NCBI RefSeq assembly: GCF_002303885.1
Contig: NZ_MRCM01000012.1
Span: 62,001-126,000 of the forward strand
From: Flavobacterium sp. ACN2
GTDB lineage: Bacteria; Bacteroidota; Bacteroidia; Flavobacteriales; Flavobacteriaceae
DNA length: 64,000 nt
Reading direction: 5' to 3'
The notes under the pieces are model-generated. The model had not been told where the DNA came from. It saw nothing but the letters and a program-made list of their open reading frames with translations, and did not search any database. Below are positions 53,901 through 61,127 of this stretch, in pieces. The position numbers were made by a program, and so were the translations under genes. Every line of letters starts with the position of its first letter. Within the stretch, counting starts at the first letter, position 1.

Positions 53901-55487
53901 ATGAAATATAGTTTTAAAATAAAAACATTAGGAGTTGCTTTAATGGCAGTTTCTATTTTATCAAGCTGCACTGGCGATTTTGATGAAATAAACAAAGATC
54001 CTAATTCATTAACTGAAGATCAGTTAGATGCTACATTAGCTGGTCCTGCATTTGCTTCTGCATTATACGCAGGTATACACAATGGTTCTTATTCATCTCC
54101 AGGAGTAGATGATCAAGGTACTTGGGGTATTGCTACAGGTATTTTATCTTCAACTTTTATTCACTATTTAAACTGTGGATATGGAACGGAAAGAAATGCT
54201 TTCGTTAATGGATACGAAGGTAGAGGATGGACAAGATTTTACACCGTTGCGGCTCCAGCGTTATCAAATGCTATTAAAGCATCTGAAGGAAACGCAGAAG
54301 CTACTGCAATCTTAAAAATCTGGAAAGTTTTTATGTACAACCAAATGGTTGATGCTTACGGACCAATTCCTTATACTGAAGCTGGAAACGGAAAAGATAA
54401 AGTTCCTTACGACAGCGTAGAATTTATTTATGCAGATTTCTTTAAACTATTAGATGAAGCAAATGCAATATTAGCTTCAACTTCTGTAACTTCGGTTGCC
54501 TCTCTTGCCCCAAATGATAGAGTTTATTCAGGAAATGTTGACAAATGGAGAATCTTCGGAAACAGTATGAGATTACGTTTGGCCCTAAGAATTTCGGATA
54601 AAGAACCTGCAAATGCAAAAACTCAAGCTGAAGCTGCAGTAGCTGCTGGAGTTATGCAAACAAATGATCAAAGCGCTTTCTTTAAAGCAAGTAACATTAC
54701 TCCAAACAATTTAAACATGATTGTAAACAGCTGGGGTTATGTAATGACCTCTTCTATGGAAAGTATCTTAGTTGGATACAATGATCCGCGTTTAGCTAAA
54801 TGGTTTGCGCCAATTGCTTCAGGAGTATATAGAGGAAATCCAGTTGGAGGTTTAGAAGATCAATTCGGAACTACAGAATTTTCTAAATTCAACAATAATG
54901 TTTTAGGAAATGGAGCTGCTAATACACTTAGCGAAACTAAAAACATTGAAATCTTCATGGCTTCTGAAAACTACTTGAGTAGAGCAGAGGGAGCTTTAAA
55001 TGGATGGAACATGGGAGCAGATGCTAAAACTTTGTATGAAACAGGTATTAGATTATCGCTTGCGCAATGGGGAGTTACAGAAGTAGCTGACGTTAACGCT
55101 TATATTGCTGGAACAACATTGCCAACATTACCAAACATTTTGACAGTATATCCAACTTTAGATTTACAAGATATTCCAGTTAAATTGCCAGTGGCTTGGT
55201 CTGCATCTACTGCCGATCAAAGAACTCAAATTGCAGTTCAGAAATACTTAGCAATTTTCCCAGAATCTTGGGAAGCTTGGGCAGATTTACGTAGAAGCGA
55301 TGCTAAAGTAATCTATCCAGTTTTAAATACGGATAATCCAGATGCTGGAGTTGGTAAATCTTTGATGAAAAGAATTATTTACACTACAAATGAGTACTCA
55401 TCAAACAAAGCTGCTGTAGATGAAGGAGTTTCTAAATTAGGAGGTCCAGATTCTGGTGGAACAAGACTTTGGTGGGACACAAAATAA
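53901..55487 (+). CDS. SusD/RagB-family glycan-binding lipoprotein
   Basis: A 528-aa surface lipoprotein (lipobox ILSSC, Cys23) directly after susC. CTGDFDEINKDPNSLTEDQLDATLAGPAF is characteristic of the SusD-like group (SusD_2 type). The helical scaffold includes ILKIWKVFMYNQMVDAYGPIPYTEAGNGKDKVPYDSVEFIYADFF, FGNSMRLRLALRISD, NYLSRAEGALNGW and FPESWEAWADLRRSD, which correspond to the TPR-like repeats of the family. It caps the SusC barrel and selects the glycan. An intrinsic terminator follows the gene. Confidence 0.95.
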   Translation: MKYSFKIKTLGVALMAVSILSSCTGDFDEINKDPNSLTEDQLDATLAGPAFASALYAGIHNGSYSSPGVDDQGTWGIATGILSSTFIHYLNCGYGTERNAFVNGYEGRGWTRFYTVAAPALSNAIKASEGNAEATAILKIWKVFMYNQMVDAYGPIPYTEAGNGKDKVPYDSVEFIYADFFKLLDEANAILASTSVTSVASLAPNDRVYSGNVDKWRIFGNSMRLRLALRISDKEPANAKTQAEAAVAAGVMQTNDQSAFFKASNITPNNLNMIVNSWGYVMTSSMESILVGYNDPRLAKWFAPIASGVYRGNPVGGLEDQFGTTEFSKFNNNVLGNGAANTLSETKNIEIFMASENYLSRAEGALNGWNMGADAKTLYETGIRLSLAQWGVTEVADVNAYIAGTTLPTLPNILTVYPTLDLQDIPVKLPVAWSASTADQRTQIAVQKYLAIFPESWEAWADLRRSDAKVIYPVLNTDNPDAGVGKSLMKRIIYTTNEYSSNKAAVDEGVSKLGGPDSGGTRLWWDTK

Positions 55488-55831
55488 TTAATTTGGTAAA
55501 GTAAAAAATCCAATCGATTTGTTACTTGAGCAGAAGGAGAGGTAACTCTCCTTTTGTTTTATATATAAACCAGTGAATTTTTGCCCCAACTTTAATTCAT
55601 AATTGGCAATTCCCTTTGTTTGAAATTGAACAAAATTTAATTTGAACACATAGAAGCATAGTTTCTGTGTCTAAAAAGGAAAGTAAAGAGAAAAATATTT
55701 CTTTTACATAGACTTTTATTATGCGTATTTGAATTAGTGAAACGCCTTTTTTTAGGTTTCGGAAAGCTATGTTTCGATGTGTTTAATAATTTTAAACAAG
55801 CACAAATAATATTAATTTTCATCAAAATAAA
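55488..55831. repeat. Gap with terminator and ACACATAG inverted repeat
   Basis: There is no gene in these 344 bp. AAGGAGAG-GTAA-CTCTCCTT followed by TTGTTTT (55534-55560) is an intrinsic terminator for susD. AACACATAGAAGCATAG (55645-55661) and CTATGTTTCGATGTGTT (55767-55783) are an inverted repeat of the ACACATAGAAACATAG family, with the internal conserved GTGAAACGCCTTTTTTT at about 55737. Confidence 0.8.
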
Positions 55832-56878
55832 ATGATTTTAAAGAAAAAATATGCTGTAGTAGGTCTATTGGCTTTATTTCTTTTTTCTAATGAAATGAAA
55901 GCACAACTGAAGGCAGTAAATATTGAAAGCAGTTATATTGCAGATCCGCCTGTTACCACAAATAGCCATGCCTCAACTTTGGTCGAATACAAACCCAACG
56001 AGATTTTAGCCGCTTGGTTTGGTGGAAAATATGAAGGTGCAAAAGATGTCGGAATTTATATTTCGGCTTATAAAGACAAAAAATGGTCTGCACCAAAAGA
56101 ACTTATTCAGCCCTTAATTAAAAACGGAGACACACTACCATGTTGGAATCCGGTTTTGTTTAAAAGCAAGAGCGAGAATTTGTATTTGTTTTATAAAATT
56201 GGAAAAAATCCGAGAGAATGGTTTGGCGCTATGATTGTTTCGAAAGATAACGGAACAACCTGGGGAGAACCAAAATATCTTACGGACGGAATTTTAGGTC
56301 CAATTCGAAATAAACCAATAGAAACTACTCCAGGCGTAATTTTATGCGGAAGCAGCACAGAAAGTGTAGGCACTGACGAATGGCGCGTGCATGTTGAGGA
56401 ATATACTGAAGCAACAGATTCTTGGAAAAAAATAGCCGTAGAAAACAATCAAAACTTTGATATCATTCAGCCAACATTTTTAATTCATAGCAAGAGTGAT
56501 ATTCAGATGCTGTCTCGTAGCAAACACAATAAAGTAGTTTCGAGCTGGTCAGGAGACAACGGAAAAAGTTGGATTAGAACCAATACTATAAATGTCATCA
56601 ATTCCAATTCTGGTATTGATGCTTTAACAGTAGACAAAAACACGTTTTTATTGGTAAATAATCCGCTTCCAATTGGAAAAGACTGGTTTAACGGAAGAAA
56701 TATTTTAGACGTAGAATATTCTAAAGACGGTTTAAAATGGACGAAATTATTCGATCTCGAAAAACAGGAAAAAGGAGAATTCAGCTATCCAGCCATAATC
56801 CAAACCACAGACAAAAAAATACACGTTTTGTATACTTATGATCGAAAATATATTAAACATACCTCTTTCGATTTATAA
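55832..56878 (+). CDS. BNR/Asp-box beta-propeller protein, second copy
   Basis: A 348-aa exported protein (signal peptide to NEMKAQ) of the same BNR_2 kind as the gene at 9543. Shared blocks are ILAAWFGGKYEGAKDVGIYI, LPCWNPVLFKSKSENLYLFYKIGKNPREWFGAMI, SKDNGTTWGEP, GILGPIRNKPIE, SGDNGKSW and FSYPAIIQTTDKKIHVLYTYDRK. As in its paralogue, no FRIP-type arginine motif of true sialidases is visible. It has a standard signal peptide rather than a lipobox. It follows SusC/SusD, so it probably acts on the imported or surface-bound glycan. True substrate unknown. Confidence 0.78.
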   Translation: MILKKKYAVVGLLALFLFSNEMKAQLKAVNIESSYIADPPVTTNSHASTLVEYKPNEILAAWFGGKYEGAKDVGIYISAYKDKKWSAPKELIQPLIKNGDTLPCWNPVLFKSKSENLYLFYKIGKNPREWFGAMIVSKDNGTTWGEPKYLTDGILGPIRNKPIETTPGVILCGSSTESVGTDEWRVHVEEYTEATDSWKKIAVENNQNFDIIQPTFLIHSKSDIQMLSRSKHNKVVSSWSGDNGKSWIRTNTINVINSNSGIDALTVDKNTFLLVNNPLPIGKDWFNGRNILDVEYSKDGLKWTKLFDLEKQEKGEFSYPAIIQTTDKKIHVLYTYDRKYIKHTSFDL

Positions 56879-56910
56879 GATAATAGTACGATGATAAAAC
56901 AGATATTTAA

Positions 56911-57050
56911 TTTTAACACATAGAAACATAGAATTTTATTCCTCTAGAAAAGAGAAATAGAAAAAGCTAGCTTTAACACATAGCTATGTGTTTTAATGTT
57001 AGTGAAACGCCTTTTTCAAGTTATGCAATCTATGTTTCTATGTGTTTTAA
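56911..57050. repeat. Inverted repeat of the ACACATAGAAACATAG family
   Basis: AACACATAGAAACATAGA (56915-56932) and its perfect complement (57029-57046) enclose a second perfect palindrome AACACATAG-CTATGTGTT (56975-56992) and the conserved GTGAAACGCCTTTTT. Confidence 0.88.
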
Positions 57051-57125
57051 AAAAAAATCAGTAAAAATCCGCGTCTTTTCAAAGCAAATCCGTTTCATCC
57101 GCGTCCCATCTATAGAATAACAATT

Positions 57126-58079
57126 ATGAAATTAAAACTTTTTTTTGCGACCGTATTTTTTTGCTGCACTTTCGTGAATGCACAAATGTCTAATACCTTT
57201 TACAAACATGATAAATACCTTTCATCTGATAAATTGGAAGGACGTTTTGTGGGAACAAAAGGGAATAATAAAGCAGCAGCTTACATTCAGAAGTATTTTA
57301 AAAAGTATGATTTAAAAGAATTTGGTAATTCATATTATCAGCCTTTCCAAGTATTTGTAAAAGAAGGAATCAATAAAATGAAATCGGATAGTGTGGCTAC
57401 GCAAAATGTTGTGGGTTACATTGAAGGTTCAGATCCTAATTTGAAAAAGGAATACATCGTAATCGGTGCCCATTACGACCATTGGGGTTGGGGCGGACAA
57501 GGTTCTGGAAGTAAAAAGAAAGAAGCCTTTGCCATTCATAACGGAGCAGATGATAATGCCTCTGGAGTATCGGCTTTGCTGTGCATTTTAGAAGAAATTT
57601 CAAAACAAAAAGTAAAACCTAAACGAAGCATTATTTTTATTTCGTTTAGCGGAGAAGAAGAAGGATTATTGGGTTCAAAATATTTCGTCAATCATCTTCC
57701 CGTTCCAAAAGAAGCTGTAAAAGTAATGCTGAATATGGATATGGTCGGAAGATTGAACGATAAAAAAGAGCTTTACATGGGAGGAGCAGGAACTTTTCCG
57801 AACGGAGTAGAATTAATGAAAAAACTGCAAGAAAATAGTGGCTTAAATCCTGTTATACATGCAGGCGACGTTGGTGGTTCAGATCATGTTTCTTTCTACA
57901 AAGAATCCATTTCAGCAGTTGGTTTTCATACCGGTGGGCATCCACAATACCACACACCAGAAGACGATATTGAACTGATTAATTCAGAGGGAGGCGCATT
58001 GGTTTCAAAATATATTTACAATGCTCTTATACAAATTGCCAATTATGAAGAAACTTTAGTTTTTATAAAACAGAATTAA
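57126..58079 (+). CDS. M28-family zinc aminopeptidase
   Basis: A 317-aa exported metallopeptidase (signal peptide to FVNAQ). The two-zinc M28 ligand set is visible: His116 in GAHYDHWG, Asp142/143 in NGADDNASGV, Glu177/178 in SGEEEGLLGS, Asp205 in LNMDMVGR and His276 in PQYHTPEDD. The size is that of a single-domain M28 enzyme with no extra C-terminal domain. It would trim amino acids from peptides in the periplasm; next to an N-glycan locus it could strip glycopeptides down to the Asn-GlcNAc form needed by glycosylasparaginase. That link is inference. Confidence 0.92.
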   Translation: MKLKLFFATVFFCCTFVNAQMSNTFYKHDKYLSSDKLEGRFVGTKGNNKAAAYIQKYFKKYDLKEFGNSYYQPFQVFVKEGINKMKSDSVATQNVVGYIEGSDPNLKKEYIVIGAHYDHWGWGGQGSGSKKKEAFAIHNGADDNASGVSALLCILEEISKQKVKPKRSIIFISFSGEEEGLLGSKYFVNHLPVPKEAVKVMLNMDMVGRLNDKKELYMGGAGTFPNGVELMKKLQENSGLNPVIHAGDVGGSDHVSFYKESISAVGFHTGGHPQYHTPEDDIELINSEGGALVSKYIYNALIQIANYEETLVFIKQN

Positions 58080-58082
58080 ATC

Positions 58083-58216
58083 GTTGAACGAAATTAATTA
58101 TTTCGTCAACTGATTAGATTTGATCTGTCTAAATCTGCTTTAATCTTTTAAATCTGCGTGAAAAAAATCTACGCGCAAGAATTATTTCACGCAGATTTAA
58201 AAGATTTTCGCAGATT
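58083..58216. repeat. Terminator-like hairpin and GCAGATT-family inverted repeat
   Basis: GTTGAACGAAAT and ATTTCGTCAAC (58083-58110) form a hairpin just after the M28 stop. Then 58132-58163 (AATCTGCTTTAATC...) and 58185-58216 pair at 29 of 32 positions. Confidence 0.85.
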
Positions 58217-58317
58217 AAATTAGATTTTATTTATGGAATAAATTAAGTCGACTAGTGAAATTAATGCCTGTTCAATTTCACAAAACAAGTTAAGTTAATT
58301 AGTTTTTGTTTTTTAGC

Positions 58318-58355
58318 AAAGACGGTGTCTATTACATATTATAGACGCCGTCTTT
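58318..58355 (-). terminator. Hairpin enclosing the HxlR stop codon
   Basis: AAAGACGGTGTCTAT and ATAGACGCCGTCTTT pair at 14 of 15 positions around an 8-nt loop. On the minus strand the last codons of the HxlR gene form one arm and its TAA falls in the loop. The U tail is weak, so it may be a terminator or an mRNA-stabilising structure. Confidence 0.7.
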
Positions 58356-58697
58356 CATTTTAAAAGCCCATGAAGCCATGGCATCAATTACAGGGAGCAA
58401 ACCAGTTCCTGCACTGCTTAATTTATAAGTTACAAATGGCGGTACAACAGGTTTTGCTTCACGAATAACCAATCCGTCGGCTTCTAGTTGTTTTAAATGC
58501 TGAATGAGCATTTTTTCTGTTACGGCTGGAATAGCTCTTTTCAATTCGCTATAACGTTTATCTCCGGTTGATAAATGATATAAAATAATGGGTTTCCAGT
58601 AGCCTCCAATTTTCTCCATAACAAAAGTTACAGGACATTTTTCTAAGGCATACTGCTTGTTTTCTTGAATAGTAGACGATTCTTTAATTGCTGTCAT
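58332..58697 (-). CDS. HxlR-family transcriptional regulator
   Basis: A 121-aa winged-helix regulator. I use the ATG at 58697 (MTAIKESSTIQENK); the longer frame from 58772 runs through the operator region and is unlikely. Family features: CPVTFVMEKIGGYWKPIILYHLSTGDKRYSELKRAIPAVTEKMLIQHLKQLEADGLVIREAKPVVPPFVTYKLSSAGTGL. The Cys of KCPVTF is the residue that often senses oxidants or electrophiles in this family. It is divergent from an NmrA-like gene, the classic arrangement of such regulators with their target. Confidence 0.93.
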   Translation of the reverse strand: MTAIKESSTIQENKQYALEKCPVTFVMEKIGGYWKPIILYHLSTGDKRYSELKRAIPAVTEKMLIQHLKQLEADGLVIREAKPVVPPFVTYKLSSAGTGLLPVIDAMASWAFKMKDGVYNM

Positions 58698-58712
58698 GAT
58701 ACATACTTTAGG

Positions 58713-58751
58713 GTAAGTACTTGTATAAAAGTAAGTACAAAGATACCTTTG
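58713..58751 (+). promoter_or_regulatory. NmrA promoter with GTAAGTAC operator repeats
   Basis: GTAAGTAC occurs at 58713-58720 and 58731-58738, an 18-bp period. TTG (58721-58723), a 20-bp spacer and TACCTTTG (58744-58751) form a good Bacteroidota -33/-7 promoter for the gene at 58779, and one repeat lies between the two elements. This is a likely binding site for the adjacent HxlR regulator. Confidence 0.65.
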
Positions 58752-58778
58752 TCCTGTTAAATAAAAAAACATTTTAAG

Positions 58779-59654
58779 ATGAAAATTATAATTTCAGGTT
58801 CATTAGGAAACATAGGAAAGCCTTTAACGGCGCAATTGGTAAAATCAGGGCATGATGTAACGGTTATTAGCAGTACTGCAGATCGTAAAGACGCCATCGA
58901 AAATTTAGGAGCAAAAGCCGCAATCGGATCAGTTAGCGATGCTGATTTTCTTTCTAAAACTTTTACTGGTGCAGATGCTCTTTTTGCCATGACGCCTCCA
59001 AATATGGGTGGAGTTAATATCATTAAAAATACTACCGATGCTGGTGCTGCTTTCGCGAAAGCAATTCAAGAAACCAAAATTAAAAGAGTAGTGATGCTAA
59101 GCAGCATTGGAGCCGATTTGCCAACAGGGAACGGACCAATAGCAGGTTTATATAATATTGAGAAGATTTACGAGAAATTAGACGTTTCTATCACGTTTTT
59201 AAGAGCGGGATATTTCTACTTTAATTTCTTTAACGATATTCCGATGATAAAAGGAGCGGGGATAATGGGAGCCAATTTTCCAGCGTCAAACAGTATTCCG
59301 TTAGTGCATCCAGAGGATATTGCAGCGGCTGCGGCAGAAGAATTGCAGAAAACTCAAGAAGGTAAAAATATCCGTTACATTATTAGTGATGTAAAAACGC
59401 CTTCAGAAATCGTAAAAGCTTTTGGATCTGCTATCGATAAACCGGAACTTCCTTGGATCGAATTTACAGACGAGCAATATTTTGGCGGAATGACACAAGC
59501 TGGAGTTCCAGAAGAAATGGCAGGTTTATACACCGAAATGGGAACTGGATTACGAAACGAAACCATTGCTGCAGATTTCTTAAACAATGATGGAAATGCA
59601 ACAGGTAAAATCAAATTAGAAGATTTTGCAAAAGAATTTGCTTTAAAATTCTAA
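58779..59654 (+). CDS. NmrA-like NAD(P)-binding oxidoreductase
   Basis: A 291-aa atypical short-chain dehydrogenase. The N-terminal dinucleotide-binding motif is MKIIISGSLGNIGKPLTAQLVKSGHDVTVIS, a GxxGxxG-like loop. ADALFAMTPPNMGGVNIIKNTTDAGAAF, KRVVMLSSIGADLPTGNGPIAGLYNIEKIYEKLDVSITFLRAGYF and the C-terminal NmrA-type region follow. Members commonly act as NAD(P)H quinone or carbonyl reductases or as redox sensors. Divergent transcription from the HxlR gene across a shared operator suggests induction by electrophiles or quinones. It is unrelated to the glycan locus. Confidence 0.88.
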   Translation: MKIIISGSLGNIGKPLTAQLVKSGHDVTVISSTADRKDAIENLGAKAAIGSVSDADFLSKTFTGADALFAMTPPNMGGVNIIKNTTDAGAAFAKAIQETKIKRVVMLSSIGADLPTGNGPIAGLYNIEKIYEKLDVSITFLRAGYFYFNFFNDIPMIKGAGIMGANFPASNSIPLVHPEDIAAAAAEELQKTQEGKNIRYIISDVKTPSEIVKAFGSAIDKPELPWIEFTDEQYFGGMTQAGVPEEMAGLYTEMGTGLRNETIAADFLNNDGNATGKIKLEDFAKEFALKF

Positions 59655-59664
59655 TTATAAAAAA

Positions 59665-59699
59665 AACATTCCGCTTACTATAAATAGAAGCGGAATGTT
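59665..59699 (-). terminator. Hairpin terminator between convergent genes
   Basis: AACATTCCGCTT and AAGCGGAATGTT (12-bp perfect stem, 11-nt loop). The T run needed for termination lies on the minus strand (TTTTTTTT), so it best serves the minus-strand DUF4374 transcript. Confidence 0.75.
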
Positions 59700-59758
59700 C
59701 GATTAAAAAAAACTCAAGTGATGAATTTTTCACGCACTGTTTTCACAGCCGTATATTT

Positions 59759-61090
59759 TTAGAATACCCCAATGTAGTGGTTTCCTGGTTTATTCAATAA
59801 TTTAGCACCTTTAGTAACTTTTCCAGAAGGAATATCAATTACATAAATGTTACCGTCTTTTCCAACCGGAGTTACAGCAATGTAGAAGTTGTTTCCATCA
59901 ACTACAAAACCTTGATATTGACCGAAATCTAAATCAGCATCATAATCAATACCTTCAACTTTTTGCGCTGTTCTTGCATTCAAATCAAGTCTTGCTACAT
60001 AACCTTGGTTTGTACCTTCAAAAGTATAAACTGCATAAGCAATTCCGTTTCCAACATATCTCCAAGCATCAATATAGCTTCCTTTTACTCCTAAAGCAGT
60101 ATCTAAACTAAACACATAATTGTCATCGTATTGATTGTTTTGATTGATTTTTAGGATATAAGAACCCTTTTGAGTATCTCTTTGTGTTGCCTGATAAATG
60201 TTTCCATCAGTAGCCACAAAGCTGTTGAAACTTCTGTATCCGCTAGTATCGCCAAATCCAACTTTTGAAGTAATTACCACTGGATTTTCTAAAGAAGGGT
60301 AATCAACCACAACCGATTTAGACCCTAAACGTGTAAATGTGCTTTCGTTTTTTGATGGATCAGCAATATTCGTTTTACGCATCCAAGTTCCAATGATTAA
60401 TTTGTTTCCTGCTTTGTTTAATGTTGGAGCATCCAGACGGAAAATGTGATGTCCTTGCGCTTCTTCTTCAGCAGTTAACGGAATGTCGTATTGTTTGTAA
60501 GCTGAGATTAAAGTCTGTTTCATATCTAAAGACAAAACAGTAGCTTTTCCTCTTGTGTTTTTGTATGACTTGTCTTCATTTACATTAACAATTGGAGTAG
60601 CCACGTTTACTGCAACACCTGTTTTATCTCCGTCAAAAAGTTTTACCCATCTTGGCGAAGTTCCAGCATATTGAGAGATATTTACTTTAGCATCAGATTG
60701 TGCAAAATTGTTTCCTCCGTTTACTTTGTACGTCATAAATTCTCCACCATTTGCACCCGTATACGTGATGTTGAAAAGCGTGCTTCCGTCAACAGAAGAT
60801 TGTAAACGTGCCGTTCTGCTAGATTGAACCGGAACACCTTGATCGTAAACATTTACAGAAAAATTAGGATCTATGGCATTTGCTTTACTAATAGCATACA
60901 CTTTTGTACCACCATTTCCGTCTCCTGGATCGGTCTGCATTACTGCACCAGCTACTGTAATCCAGCGTCCGTCTGTTTCTGGGTTAACAGGTTCAGTATT
61001 TTTGTTATCGTCGCTGCTGCAAGCTGTAGTCAATGCAAACGCACCAACTAGTAAGCGAGAGGCAAATAATTTAAATGTGTTTTTTTTCAT
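59759..61090 (-). CDS. DUF4374 lipoprotein
   Basis: A 443-aa lipoprotein (lipobox LTTACSSDD, Cys24). The body reads as a beta-propeller: DGRWITVAGAVMQTDPGDGNGGTKVYAISK, SVDGSTLFNITYTGANGGEFMTYKVNGG, IFRLDAPTLNKAGNKLIIGTWMRKTN, GYRSFNSFVATDGNIYQATQR, RYVGNGIAYAVYTFEGTNQGYVARLD and NFYIAVTPVGKDGNIYVIDIPSGKVTKGAKL. This is the DUF4374 family, usually encoded beside a TonB receptor for iron or siderophores. It follows the TonB receptor gene by 37 bp on the same strand. Role proposed: surface lipoprotein partner of that receptor. Molecular function unknown. Confidence 0.82.
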   Translation of the reverse strand: MKKNTFKLFASRLLVGAFALTTACSSDDNKNTEPVNPETDGRWITVAGAVMQTDPGDGNGGTKVYAISKANAIDPNFSVNVYDQGVPVQSSRTARLQSSVDGSTLFNITYTGANGGEFMTYKVNGGNNFAQSDAKVNISQYAGTSPRWVKLFDGDKTGVAVNVATPIVNVNEDKSYKNTRGKATVLSLDMKQTLISAYKQYDIPLTAEEEAQGHHIFRLDAPTLNKAGNKLIIGTWMRKTNIADPSKNESTFTRLGSKSVVVDYPSLENPVVITSKVGFGDTSGYRSFNSFVATDGNIYQATQRDTQKGSYILKINQNNQYDDNYVFSLDTALGVKGSYIDAWRYVGNGIAYAVYTFEGTNQGYVARLDLNARTAQKVEGIDYDADLDFGQYQGFVVDGNNFYIAVTPVGKDGNIYVIDIPSGKVTKGAKLLNKPGNHYIGVF

Positions 61091-61127
61091 TTTTATTGCA
61101 TTTAAAAATTAGTTATTTATTGAGAGA

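Noticed and set aside
58698..58772. N-terminal extension of the HxlR protein from the 58772 start
   Set aside because: It would be translated from the operator/promoter region and is not part of the usual HxlR domain.
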